A stretch of DNA of 64,000 bases, from contig NZ_LAHA01000003.1 in the NCBI RefSeq assembly GCF_002608075.1, positions 65,702 to 129,701 on the forward strand. The letters run 5' to 3'. Each line of letters begins with the position of its first letter. The first letter of the stretch is position 1. The notes under the pieces were generated by a model. The model saw nothing but the letters and a program-made list of their open reading frames with translations, did no database searches and had not been told where the DNA came from. This document shows, piece after piece, positions 1 to 8,652 of the stretch. Both the position numbers and the translations under genes were made by a program. This stretch comes from Nostoc linckia z4 (lineage in GTDB: Bacteria; Cyanobacteriota; Cyanobacteriia; Cyanobacteriales; Nostocaceae).

Positions 1-801
1 AAAATATTGATCCAATAGCCCATCAGGAACACCCTGTAATTTTTGATACTTTTGTCCTGGGTGTTCTGATAAGGCAATATAATTACCTAATGACTTGGAC
101 ATTTTTTGCACGCCATCAGTACCAATTAAAATCGGCAGCAGCATTCCAAACTGTGGCTTTTGACCAAAATGACGTTGTAAATCTCTGCCCACAGCAATGT
201 TAAATTTTTGATCGGTTCCTCCTAATTCCACATCTGCCTTCACAGCAACAGAATCATAACCTTGCATCAAGGGGTACAGGAACTCATGGATAAAAATCGG
301 ATTCTCTTTTTTATAGCGATCGGCAAATCCTTCTTTAGCTAACATCTGCCCGACCGTCATGGTGGAAAGTAACTCCAAAATTTTCTCTAAGTTTAGCTGG
401 GAAAGCCATTGGGAGTTATAGCGCACCTCTAACCGTCCTGGTGTGTCAAAATCCAAGATAGGACGTACTTGGTCAAGATAAGTCTGGGCATTGTGGGCTA
501 CTTCTGCTTCTGTAAGCTGACGACGCACCTCTGATTTACCAGTCGGATCGCCAATGCGTGCCGTAAAATCGCCAATAATTAGAACTGCTGTATGACCAGC
601 ATCTTGAAAAGCTCGCAGTTTTCGTACTGGTATGCTATGACCTAGATGAATATCAGTGCCTGTGGGATCGATTCCTAATTTAATCCTCAAAGGTTGGTTT
701 GTAGTTAATAAGCGCTTTTCTAGACTTTCACTGTTATTATCAGCTGGTTGTGGGAAAACTTCTACTACACCACGACGCAACCAATTCATATCTTGCGTCA
801 T
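1..801 (-). CDS. tyrS: Tyrosyl-tRNA synthetase, 3' end cut off by window
   Basis: Charges tRNA-Tyr in the cytoplasm. Reading leftwards, the first 267 residues are present and the frame runs off the window edge, so roughly a third of the usual ~400 residues is missing. Class I synthetase signatures are visible: HLGH (HIGH-type) at residues 52-55 and KMSKS at 233-237, with [13 protein letters not shown] around the first. I chose the ATG at 801, giving [19 protein letters not shown]; the frame stays open upstream to a TTG near 879, so a longer form is possible. It is divergent from the penicillin-binding protein gene, and the two share the 174-bp region 802-975. Confidence 0.93.
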   Translation of the reverse strand, partial: MTQDMNWLRRGVVEVFPQPADNNSESLEKRLLTTNQPLRIKLGIDPTGTDIHLGHSIPVRKLRAFQDAGHTAVLIIGDFTARIGDPTGKSEVRRQLTEAEVAHNAQTYLDQVRPILDFDTPGRLEVRYNSQWLSQLNLEKILELLSTMTVGQMLAKEGFADRYKKENPIFIHEFLYPLMQGYDSVAVKADVELGGTDQKFNIAVGRDLQRHFGQKPQFGMLLPILIGTDGVQKMSKSLGNYIALSEHPGQKYQKLQGVPDGLLDQYF

Positions 802-975
802 ACCAGAAAATCCATCGTTAGCTATGCTTTGTACACTAGAAGTTAAGTTGGTTATAAGCACTTGCAATTTATCCACTTTCTCATCTGCCAAACTACTATA
901 ATTGCAAAAAATTAACCGCCTTGCTTCGCCCAATTAATTACAGTTAAATTTACAAGTTGAGGAAGTGAAATCGCC

Positions 976-2901
976 GTGTCGTCGTCTAGGACTTTTGAAG
1001 ATAAGCAGCCGCAACGTCGGGCTTCATCAGGTTTCGAGTTTTTGAAGGGAGTCGGCCAGGTAACTGGCGGGACTCTGCTTTCAATCACCATGCTGGCAAG
1101 TTCCATTGTAGCCGGAGGACTGGTTGGTTTAGCCATTAGTTTCCGTAATTTGCCAGATGTCAGACAGCTACGTAATTTCTTTCCTTCAGAAACGACTTAC
1201 ATTTATGACATTAAGGGTAAACTTTTAGCTAGTGTCCACGGGGAAGCCAACCGAGAAGTAGTTCCCTTAGATAGAATTTCCCCAAATCTCAAACGGGCAG
1301 TATTGGCAAGTGAAGATAGCCACTTCTACACTCATCACGGTATTAACCCCACTGGTGTTGGACGTGCTGTAGTAGTTAACGCTGTGGCAGGTGGAGTCCG
1401 CGAAGGTGGCTCTACTGTTACTATGCAGTTAGTAAAAAACTTATTTTTGACTCGCAAGCGTGCCTTTACCCGGAAGTTAGCCGAAGGAGTGCTAGCAATT
1501 CGGTTAGAGCAAATTCTTACCAAAGACCAAATTTTAGAAATGTACCTCAATCAAGTTTATTGGGGTCATAACAATTATGGTGTACAGACTGCGGCTCGCA
1601 GTTACTTTAATAAGTCAGCAGAATATTTAACCTTGGGCGAGTCAGCAATGATGGCTGGTTTGATTCAAGCACCAGAAGAATTCAGCCCGTTTGCGAGTAT
1701 GAAGCTGGCAAAACAGAAACAAAAAGAAGTACTGGGACGAATGCTGGAAATGAATTGGATTAACCAGCAAGAGTATGACGATGCCCTCAAGCAAGAAATC
1801 AAACTTGGCAAAATCAAATCCTTTCAAGGTAGTGCCCTACCTTATATCACCAACACTGTAGCGCAGGAATTGGCTAAGAAGTTTGGCCGCGAGGCACTAC
1901 TCAAGGGTGGAATGCGGGTACAAACTACGGTTGACGCCAATTTTCAGACTATGGCAGAGGAAACTGTCGTCAAGTGGCATAAATCACTGCTGGGGCAGGG
2001 ATTATCAAAGAATCAAATTGCTTTGGTGGCTATCGATCCGCGCACGCATTTTATCAAAGCCTTGGTGGGTGGTGTAGATCCGAAAGTCAGTGAATTCAAC
2101 CGAGCAACTCAAGCTCAGCGACAGCCCGGTTCTTCTTTTAAACCCTTCGTCTACTATACTGCTTTTGCTACTGGTAAATATGGGCCGGATACAACAGTGG
2201 TAGATTCTCCAGTTAGATATCAAGATGGTAGTGGTTGGTATTCTCCCAGGAATTACGATGGCAGTTTTAGCGGCCCGATGCCAATTCGCACAGCTCTAGC
2301 GCAGTCACGGAATATTCCTGTGATTAAAATTGGTAAGGCTGTGGGAATGAATCGAGTTATAGAAACCTGCCGTACCTTGGGGATTATGAGTCCAATGGAA
2401 CCCGTGACCTCGCTACCTCTGGGGGCAATTGGTGTCACGCCATTAGAAATGGCTAGTGCCTATGCTACCTTTGCTAATTATGGCTGGCAGTCTGCACCTA
2501 CTGTAATTGCCCGCGTTAGTGATAGTAGTGGCAATGTATTACTAGATAATACTCCTAAACCGCAACTAGTTCTCGATCCTTGGGCTTCCGCAGCTATTAT
2601 TGATGTGATGCGAACAGTAGTTACCAGTGGTACTGGTAAAGGTGCTGCTATAAATCGTCCCAGTGCTGGTAAGACTGGTACAACTTCCTCAGAAAAAGAT
2701 ATTTGGTATGTTGGTACTGTACCGCAGTTAACTACTGCTGTTTGGGTAGGAAGAGACGACAACAGACAATTAGCTAGCCGTGCTACAGGCGGCGGTATGG
2801 TTGCTCCTATTTGGAAAGATTTTATGGAAAAGGCACTCAAAAATGTGCCTGTAGAAAACTTCAAGTCACCTTCCCAGTTTCCCCGTCCCAAGTCTAATTA
2901 G
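976..2901 (+). CDS. Class A penicillin-binding protein (PBP1A type)
   Basis: Bifunctional peptidoglycan synthase: glycosyltransferase plus transpeptidase, anchored in the inner membrane. A single membrane segment lies at about residues 31-55. The GT51 domain follows, with EDSHFYTHHG (catalytic Glu113), the GGSTVTMQ motif near 144-151 and EMYLNQVYWG near 188-197. The transpeptidase domain has SSFK (Ser386), SRN (444-446) and KTGT (566-569), so both active sites look intact. The start is GTG, preceded by GAGGAAG about ten bases upstream. The 641-residue length is normal for short cyanobacterial class A PBPs. Which of the several cyanobacterial paralogues it is cannot be told from the sequence alone. 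Confidence 0.94.
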   Translation: MSSSRTFEDKQPQRRASSGFEFLKGVGQVTGGTLLSITMLASSIVAGGLVGLAISFRNLPDVRQLRNFFPSETTYIYDIKGKLLASVHGEANREVVPLDRISPNLKRAVLASEDSHFYTHHGINPTGVGRAVVVNAVAGGVREGGSTVTMQLVKNLFLTRKRAFTRKLAEGVLAIRLEQILTKDQILEMYLNQVYWGHNNYGVQTAARSYFNKSAEYLTLGESAMMAGLIQAPEEFSPFASMKLAKQKQKEVLGRMLEMNWINQQEYDDALKQEIKLGKIKSFQGSALPYITNTVAQELAKKFGREALLKGGMRVQTTVDANFQTMAEETVVKWHKSLLGQGLSKNQIALVAIDPRTHFIKALVGGVDPKVSEFNRATQAQRQPGSSFKPFVYYTAFATGKYGPDTTVVDSPVRYQDGSGWYSPRNYDGSFSGPMPIRTALAQSRNIPVIKIGKAVGMNRVIETCRTLGIMSPMEPVTSLPLGAIGVTPLEMASAYATFANYGWQSAPTVIARVSDSSGNVLLDNTPKPQLVLDPWASAAIIDVMRTVVTSGTGKGAAINRPSAGKTGTTSSEKDIWYVGTVPQLTTAVWVGRDDNRQLASRATGGGMVAPIWKDFMEKALKNVPVENFKSPSQFPRPKSN

Positions 2902-3097
2902 AGTTAGGAGTTAGGAGTTAAGAGTTAGGAGTTATTAAGTAACTCCCACCTGATATTGGTTTACCTCTAGTTAAATGAATTTTTCCAAAATTAAGCAAAA
3001 TTATAATTTTGGATAAATTAAGGAAGTAACGAAGCTTTCAAGACTTGATTCACATAAATTTTAACTCCCAACTCCCAACTCCCAACTCCTAACTTCA
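2901..3097. repeat. Inverted pair of 7-bp tandem repeats
   Basis: Positions 2901-2936 hold tandem (GAGTTAG) units and 3061-3095 hold the complementary AACTCCC/AACTCCT units, separated by about 125 bp of AT-rich sequence. The arms could pair into a long hairpin between the converging PBP and DUF1825 genes. Similar 7-mers recur at 50763-50862 and 52375-52402. Confidence 0.7.
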
Positions 3098-3099
3098 TG

Positions 3100-3423
3100 T
3101 TAAGGCTGTTTTTCTAGCTCGGCTTTCATCCGTTCTAAAGTGAGGTGCATTTGGTCAAACATTTGTTGGGGAGTAACACCAAACTGACCTAACTGGGTTT
3201 TCAGTTGCTCTACTGTCATTTGTGCCATGAAGTCTTCTGATAGCTCGAAGCGCTTCATAAAGATGCGATACCGATCCATCATGGCTTCCATTTGCTCAAT
3301 AAATAACTTTTTGCCCTCGCGGTCAAATTTCCCATAGCTGTTGCCAAGCTTGATAAGTGCTTGATAATCATCAAACAACTGCTTTGCTTCTTGCTGAACT
3401 ATTTCAGAATCGAAGAATCCCAT
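3100..3423 (-). CDS. DUF1825 family protein
   Basis: A 107-residue soluble, mostly helical protein beginning MGFFDSEIVQQEAKQLFDDY, which I recognise as the DUF1825 family found in essentially all cyanobacteria. No function is known to me. It is rich in Met, Glu and Lys, has no signal peptide or membrane segment, and reads like a small helical bundle. It stands alone, convergent with the PBP gene and co-directional with the J-domain gene upstream across a 125-bp gap. Confidence 0.85.
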   Translation of the reverse strand: MGFFDSEIVQQEAKQLFDDYQALIKLGNSYGKFDREGKKLFIEQMEAMMDRYRIFMKRFELSEDFMAQMTVEQLKTQLGQFGVTPQQMFDQMHLTLERMKAELEKQP

Positions 3424-3548
3424 GTTGCCTATATAAAACTGAGCGCCCAGACTCAGTAGCTTAATAGTTTGACTTCTATTTTTATTCTAGTCTAGGGGAG
3501 TAATATAGTGGACAAGCTTCGGTTTGAGTACGGTTTATTACCGAAATT

Positions 3549-4481
3549 TCAACACTTGACTTGAGAACGTTTCCCGTTTTTAAATCCACCTAATAAAGCT
3601 GCAATACTCAAAGCTTTAGCAATTGATTTCGGATTGCGGTTTTCACCAGGTTGAATTTTCAATCTGGTAGCGCATTTCAAAGCTAGTGAATGTTGGGGGT
3701 CAAGTTTTAATGCTTGAGTAACGTAAACCCTAGCCATCCCTAGTAATTTCTGTCGCAGATGTACAAAACCTAATAAGGCGTGATAATCACTATTATGAGG
3801 CTCTAACTTGATGGCATCTCGCAGTTCTTGGACAGCTAGCGTCCATTTGGTTAGTTTAATATATTCAATAGCTCGCTCGTAGTGGCGTTGAGCGTAATTT
3901 TTCAAAACTGGTTTGACATTAGTTTCTTCACTTAATGTCACTTGAACTAGTTTAACTTCTACCTTGGAGATAATGGGGAGAGGTTCTTGAGGTAGCAATA
4001 GATTAGATTTATGCAGCTGTAAATAAACTAAATTCAGTATCCTGATTTGTTGGGTTACTTGATAAAACTGATGTAGTGATTTGTATTGAGCTTCTGCATA
4101 GCAGGCCATCGCTTCTTCGTAAAATAACTCTGCTTGGGGTGCAGTCATTTCCCGAATCTCTTGGAATAGGACACTTTCAGAAGACAAAGCTTGCTCCTTC
4201 AACACTCTTGCTTCTGAAAGTAGCATGGCTATGGCACTAAAGCGCTTGTGTTGATTTTTTAACTGCTCGTAAGCTGGATTGATTAAATGGCTAAATATTG
4301 CCGTTGCTAATTCTTGGTCTCGGTTGCTGCTTTTGGTATGGCGATCGGGATGTAGCAGTTTTGCTAAAGTGTGATAGCGTTTGAGAATCTGGCGATCGTC
4401 AGCAGTCACAGAAATTCCTAGTACAGCATAAGGATCGCAAAGCTGTTCAGTCCATTTCGGTGGTAGGAAAGTTTGTGACAT
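3549..4481 (-). CDS. J-domain protein with C-terminal TPR-like region
   Basis: The N-terminal J-domain (about residues 16-75) carries DPYAVLGI and the HPD motif at residues 44-46, the signature for stimulating a DnaK/Hsp70 ATPase. A helical middle region follows. Residues ~200-275 contain two TPR-like helix pairs (YERAIEYIKLTKWTLAVQEL and LLGFVHLRQKLLGMARVYV). There is no Gly/Phe region or zinc finger, so this is a type III J-protein rather than DnaJ itself. The client is unknown. The final residues are basic (KNGKRSQVKC). Confidence 0.88.
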   Translation of the reverse strand: MSQTFLPPKWTEQLCDPYAVLGISVTADDRQILKRYHTLAKLLHPDRHTKSSNRDQELATAIFSHLINPAYEQLKNQHKRFSAIAMLLSEARVLKEQALSSESVLFQEIREMTAPQAELFYEEAMACYAEAQYKSLHQFYQVTQQIRILNLVYLQLHKSNLLLPQEPLPIISKVEVKLVQVTLSEETNVKPVLKNYAQRHYERAIEYIKLTKWTLAVQELRDAIKLEPHNSDYHALLGFVHLRQKLLGMARVYVTQALKLDPQHSLALKCATRLKIQPGENRNPKSIAKALSIAALLGGFKNGKRSQVKC

Positions 4482-4774
4482 TGTAGTAATCCCATCGCTT
4501 AAAAACTAAAAATTACCATCAAAGCCAAATGCCCACTCATGTGACACCTACTCAAGTTGATTGTCAAACTTTAAATCCTGGGGTTTTCCACCCAAAAATC
4601 ATCAAGACAAGGTAGACTAGTTGACTAAAATAAAATTAGATGACCACTATTTAAGTAAAAACTTAGCAATATATTCAAAATGATTGCCACCATTATATTT
4701 CTTGATTGCAAATTTTGAATTCGTAATGGCTATTTTATTGTAGGAACTGTGGTACTGGTATATTTTTTAAGAAT

Positions 4775-5149
4775 ATGTTGACTAAGCGCAAGAGCCGAAG
4801 TGTTGCCGCTGTTCTAGCTTTTTCTGGCACGCTGACAATTTCCGGATTACATAAATTTTATTTGGGACAGCACCTGTGGGGTATTTTGTATGTCTTGCTT
4901 TCGTGGACGCCTATCCCCAAGGTAGCTAGTGCTATTGAGGGAGTTTGGTATCTAGCCCAAGACGAAGAAGCTTTCGATCGCAATTTTAATCTCGGCAAGT
5001 CAGCTCTCAGGAATTCACAGCGAGTGAGTAATCAAGTAGGAGCAGTTGCTGATGCTTTGCGCGAACTTGATGCTTTACGCCAAGATGGACTAATCTCCGA
5101 ATATGAATTTGAGCAAAAACGCCGCCAACTGTTAGACCAAATTTCTTGA
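4775..5149 (+). CDS. TM2 domain plus SHOCT domain small membrane protein
   Basis: A 124-residue protein. Residues ~12-70 form a TM2 domain: two hydrophobic segments around the conserved GLHKFYLGQHLWGILY, ending in VWYLAQDEEAFDRNFN. The C-terminal ~30 residues (LRQDGLISEYEFEQKRRQLL) are a SHOCT motif, a short helical module often attached to membrane or surface proteins. No enzymatic function is implied. The following helix-hairpin-helix gene begins 14 bp after its stop, so the two are probably cotranscribed. Confidence 0.82.
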   Translation: MLTKRKSRSVAAVLAFSGTLTISGLHKFYLGQHLWGILYVLLSWTPIPKVASAIEGVWYLAQDEEAFDRNFNLGKSALRNSQRVSNQVGAVADALRELDALRQDGLISEYEFEQKRRQLLDQIS

Positions 5150-5163
5150 TATTAGCGACAATC

Positions 5164-5697
5164 ATGAACAATTGGCTACCTTTCAATTTGAAACTGCAAA
5201 AACTCCGTGCCAAGTTGCTCAAAGATCCCTACTATCGGTTGCAATCTGGGGAAGAAATCCAGATCGCCGCACAATTAGGCATTCGTATTGATGCTAATCA
5301 AGCAACTGTAGATGATTGGTTGCGCTTACCTGGTTTATCAATTCACCAAGCGCGATCGCTTGTGGAACTTTCACGTTCTGGTGTGAAATTTTACTGTATT
5401 GAAGATATCGCTGCGGCTTTGACTATACCTTCCCCGCGACTCGAACCATTAAAACCGCTATTAAATTTTAATTATTATGACCACGAATCTTTAGATTCTC
5501 CAACAAATTTAATTAATCCGAACACAGCAACAGTTGAAAGTTTAGCAAAAGTTCCCTTTATCGATTTGTCTCTAGCGCAAGCAGTGGTGCAAAATCGCCA
5601 ATCTGCCGGCCCTTTTCATAACTTGGCTGATTTCCAGCGACGATTAGAACTACCTGGTGATGCGATCTCTCAACTAATGTATTTTCTGCGTTTCTAA
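5164..5697 (+). CDS. Helix-hairpin-helix protein, ComEA-like
   Basis: About 177 residues containing two helix-hairpin-helix modules. The first is around WLRLPGLSIHQARSLVELSR. The second is around NPNTATVESLAKVPFIDLS, followed by FHNLADFQRRLELPG, the pattern of the ComEA/HHH_3 DNA-binding fold. No signal peptide or membrane helix is seen, unlike true ComEA, so a role in DNA uptake is not implied. The ATG at 5164 is preferred over a TTG at 5146 that would overlap the TM2 gene stop. Confidence 0.8.
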   Translation: MNNWLPFNLKLQKLRAKLLKDPYYRLQSGEEIQIAAQLGIRIDANQATVDDWLRLPGLSIHQARSLVELSRSGVKFYCIEDIAAALTIPSPRLEPLKPLLNFNYYDHESLDSPTNLINPNTATVESLAKVPFIDLSLAQAVVQNRQSAGPFHNLADFQRRLELPGDAISQLMYFLRF

Positions 5698-5751
5698 TTG
5701 CTTATTTATTAAGTAGCCAGTTTTAATCACAAACAACTGACTACTTACTAG

Positions 5752-6324
5752 TTAAATCAAGCCAATCCTATCTAGAGGCCAAAAGCGAAATGTAGCCCGA
5801 CCAATGATATTTTTTCTGGGTAAAAAGCCCCAATAACGAGAGTCGTTACTGTCGTTGCGGTTATCTCCCATAACGAAAAATTGGTCTTTTGGAACTTTTA
5901 CAGGCTGAAACGGCTGATTTGCTGGTTCAGCAATGTAGTCTTCTGCTAAGGGTTGGCCGTTGATATAAACTTGGCCCCTAACAACACTAATTACCTCACC
6001 AGGTTGACCAATGACTCGCTTAATGAAGGCTTGGTCTTGGGGATATCCTCGACGTTGTAGTTCTGCGGGTGGCTGAAAAACGATAATATCTCCAGTTATG
6101 GGGGGGTGAAAATGATAGGAGATTTTTTCCACCACCAAGCGATCGCCAGTATGTAAGGTGGGTAACATCGAATCAGAAGGTATGTAACGAGGTTCGGCGA
6201 TAAAAGTCCGAATTAGGAGTGCCAAACATAAGGCGATGGCCACTAAAATTAGATTTTCTTGCCAACTACGCCATACTTTTAAAGGCGCGCGCTCTTTTTG
6301 TGCATCACTTTCGTGAGGAATCAT
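5752..6324 (-). CDS. lepB: Signal peptidase I
   Basis: Membrane-bound Ser/Lys protease that removes signal peptides from exported proteins. One N-terminal membrane segment (residues ~24-43) is followed by the catalytic box IPSDSMLPTL (Ser52), the lysine box FIKRVIG (Lys102) and the C-terminal GDNRNDSNDSRYWG box, all intact. I chose the ATG at 6324 (190 residues); an in-frame TTG at 6357 would add 11 residues. It converges with the helix-hairpin-helix gene across 54 bp. Cyanobacteria usually have two lepB paralogues, and I cannot tell which this is. Confidence 0.92.
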   Translation of the reverse strand: MIPHESDAQKERAPLKVWRSWQENLILVAIALCLALLIRTFIAEPRYIPSDSMLPTLHTGDRLVVEKISYHFHPPITGDIIVFQPPAELQRRGYPQDQAFIKRVIGQPGEVISVVRGQVYINGQPLAEDYIAEPANQPFQPVKVPKDQFFVMGDNRNDSNDSRYWGFLPRKNIIGRATFRFWPLDRIGLI

Positions 6325-6362
6325 AGAAATTTTTAGCCAGTTAAAGAAGTGGAACAAATACC

Positions 6363-6390
6363 TTGATTATTTTGCTTTCAAAGGTATACT
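6363..6390 (+). promoter_or_regulatory. Possible promoter, divergent from lepB
   Basis: TTGATT (6363-6368) and TATACT (6385-6390) are 16 bp apart, a plausible sigma-70 type promoter pointing right. The only downstream object is a Rho-independent terminator at about 6627-6662, with no open frame between. Confidence 0.3.
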
Positions 6391-6396
6391 GATAAG

Positions 6397-6662
6397 CAAG
6401 CTGAGTTTCTTCCTAATTAATACATAGATTAAATAATACAGTTATTGCATCTACCAAAACTATGCAAAACTGCCGAAAGTCAACTATGACCTGTTTCAGG
6501 GAACATAGGCTGGAGCTTAACGCTCTTAAATAGACAATTAAAAATTTTAATTCTAATTGCTGCAATTATAAGGCAAGTCACTAAATAATTTTCAGCTTTG
6601 CTACCTCCTGCTAAAAAAAGCTAGTTGCCGACTGTAAAACTATATAGCCAGTCGGTTTTTTC
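6397..6662 (+). ncRNA. Candidate small RNA (promoter-to-terminator unit)
   Basis: No credible coding frame lies between the promoter-like pair ending at 6390 and the terminator near 6662. The interval is less AT-rich around 6470-6530 than its surroundings and holds a small hairpin (GAGCTTAACGCTC near 6512). This is inference from signals only, and I do not recognise a known cyanobacterial RNA such as Yfr1, 6S or SRP RNA here. Confidence 0.25.
6627..6662 (+). terminator. Rho-independent terminator
   Basis: CCGACTG and CAGTCGG form a perfect 7-bp stem around a ~14-nt loop, followed directly by TTTTTT. It lies 300 bp upstream of nothing recognisable as a gene end on the + strand, which is the main reason to suspect a small RNA. 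Confidence 0.65.
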
Positions 6663-7609
6663 TACGAGAGCAAAAGTTAACTGGATTGAGTGTAATTAGT
6701 CAAGAAACATTCGATTTAAATAGAATATTTAATGTTTTAATGGTTTTGTGACAGACTATTAAGATTTTCGCAAATTGTCGAAGGAAGTGCGATGAAGTTA
6801 CGTAATTTTACGGTAACAACGGATATTAAATTGTAATATCAATAATGTATAAGCCTCTTTAGTTATCAAGAGTAACGATAGCAGATAAAAAGTAAGTAGC
6901 AATTTTTACTAAAGTTTCAACATCAAAAATAGAGTTAATCCGCTAATACAATTATTTTTGCTAAATAAGTAAAAAGTATCCAGATTAACGACTAAGTGCC
7001 CCTCGGCAATGAGAAACTATATTGAATTAATTTCCGTCTCTCTATTTGATAAAAATTACAAAGTAATATTCTCTGAGGTGAAAATTTAATTTTTTCTTAA
7101 AAGGGAACCAATGTCATTAGGCAGTAAAATATATTTTATAATTTTTATAACTAAATACTTTATTAAAGTGTTTTTTCAAACAACTTACAAAGTGTCAGTT
7201 GTTCTGTAAATTAATTAAATATAACTTTCCTGTAACAATGAGAGCTTGCAAAAGATAAGATTTGTAGCCTTGACAGTTTGAATTGAACTGATTTGGTATC
7301 CATCGAAAGTATATTAGTGGCGTAGCTAGTAAAAAACAACAGTACATTCAAAACTTTTCTTAAGAGGATTTACACGTGTGGTGAATTATCTAAATTATGC
7401 TCCTTCCAAAGACTAGCAATGGTAACCAGTAAGTGCAGACTCCATTGTTTATGATTCAGTGAAAATTAAACATTTAATTTTCAATTCAACTTGTAAAATC
7501 TGTGTCATTGGTTCTAATTTTCAGAATTATACAAACCATTGGTTTTTTAAATATCTAAAAAAATATGTGCTAGAACGTACTGTCATATACGTAGGATGGT
7601 TTTCTTGGT
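6663..7609. other. Long AT-rich gap with no gene seen
   Basis: Both strands were read for frames, tRNAs and repeats. Only very short frames occur and composition is strongly AT-rich. It probably holds the promoter and long leader of the deacetylase gene. Nothing specific could be supported. Confidence 0.5.
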
Positions 7610-7620
7610 GAAGGAGCTAG

Positions 7621-8532
7621 ATGGTGGAAAATAATAAGCCGTTTTTTTGGCCAGAAGGGATATTAATTGGGTTACTTGCTTTGGGTGGTGTTTTTAGTGT
7701 TGGTGTCATGATGCTTCTCAGACCTAATACTTCGGAAGCTCAGATTAGACCAAATATCAGTGTCAATAATGTATCTGCAAACACAGGAACTCAGCAGCGC
7801 ATTGAGAAATTCAAGGGTGCGATGTTGACCATTTGGCAACAACAAGCACAAATAAAAGGCTTCTCCTACCCTGTACCATCCCGTTTTCAAGGAACGATAA
7901 TTAAAGAAGCAAAATTTACTCAACCAGAGAAAGTCATTGCTCTTACCTTTGATGATGGCCCTTGGCCTCAAACTACAAAACAAGTACTAGATATTCTCAA
8001 ATCAAATAATATTAAAGGGACATTTTTTGTTGTTGGGCAAAACCTAAAAAATTATCCAGAATTAGGCAAAGAAATCGTAGCTCAAGGTCATGTGATTGCC
8101 AACCATACTTGGCATCACTGGTATCACTTCTTTAATCAGCAGGCAGCTGCCTTTGAAATAGACCGTACGGCAGACTTAATTTATCAAGTTACAGGAGTGA
8201 AAACAACTCTGTTCCGTCCTCCCGGCGGGATGATGCACAATGGGCTAGTTGGTTATGCCAAAGCCCAAAAGTATACTGTAGTAATGTGGTCAGCTGACTC
8301 CACGGACTATAAACTACCAGCTGTACCAAAGTTAATTAATAATGTCATCAAAGATTCTAGACCTGGTGGCATTGTGCTAATGCACGATGGTGGTGGTAAT
8401 CGTTCTAGAACTGTGCAAGCTTTACCAGAAATTATTAGTAACCTGAGAAAGCAAGGTTATCGGTTTGTTACTGTTCCAGAACTATTGGAAATAGAAGATA
8501 AAGAGATACAATTACTTGCTAAGAAAAAGTAA
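7621..8532 (+). CDS. Polysaccharide deacetylase (NodB domain), membrane-anchored
   Basis: Carbohydrate esterase family 4 enzyme, expected to remove N-acetyl groups from peptidoglycan or another envelope polysaccharide. A membrane anchor lies at residues ~14-33 with the catalytic domain outside. The NodB motifs are complete: LTFDDGP (Asp111, Asp112), HTWHH (metal His162 and His166), RPPGG near 199-203, WSADSTD near 223-229 and LMHDGG (His255). A good Shine-Dalgarno (AAGGAG at 7610-7615) supports the ATG. It is monocistronic, with a palindrome after the gene. Confidence 0.92.
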   Translation: MVENNKPFFWPEGILIGLLALGGVFSVGVMMLLRPNTSEAQIRPNISVNNVSANTGTQQRIEKFKGAMLTIWQQQAQIKGFSYPVPSRFQGTIIKEAKFTQPEKVIALTFDDGPWPQTTKQVLDILKSNNIKGTFFVVGQNLKNYPELGKEIVAQGHVIANHTWHHWYHFFNQQAAAFEIDRTADLIYQVTGVKTTLFRPPGGMMHNGLVGYAKAQKYTVVMWSADSTDYKLPAVPKLINNVIKDSRPGGIVLMHDGGGNRSRTVQALPEIISNLRKQGYRFVTVPELLEIEDKEIQLLAKKK

Positions 8533-8609
8533 TAGTTATTAATTATGAACTTATTGCCCAATAGTAATTGACTAATACTAATTGCCGTTTTATTGAAGTT
8601 ATAAGCTAC

Positions 8610-8652
8610 AGATCCCCTACCTCTTAAAGAAGTCGGGGATCTTTGTTGTTTG
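8610..8652. repeat. Palindromic repeat / possible terminator
   Basis: AGATCCCC (8610-8617) pairs perfectly with GGGGATCT (8635-8642), and the inner sequence CTCTTAAAGAAG adds partial pairing. A T-rich run follows. It resembles a dispersed palindrome I recall from Nostoc genomes. It sits between the converging deacetylase and gltS genes and may terminate either. Confidence 0.6.
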
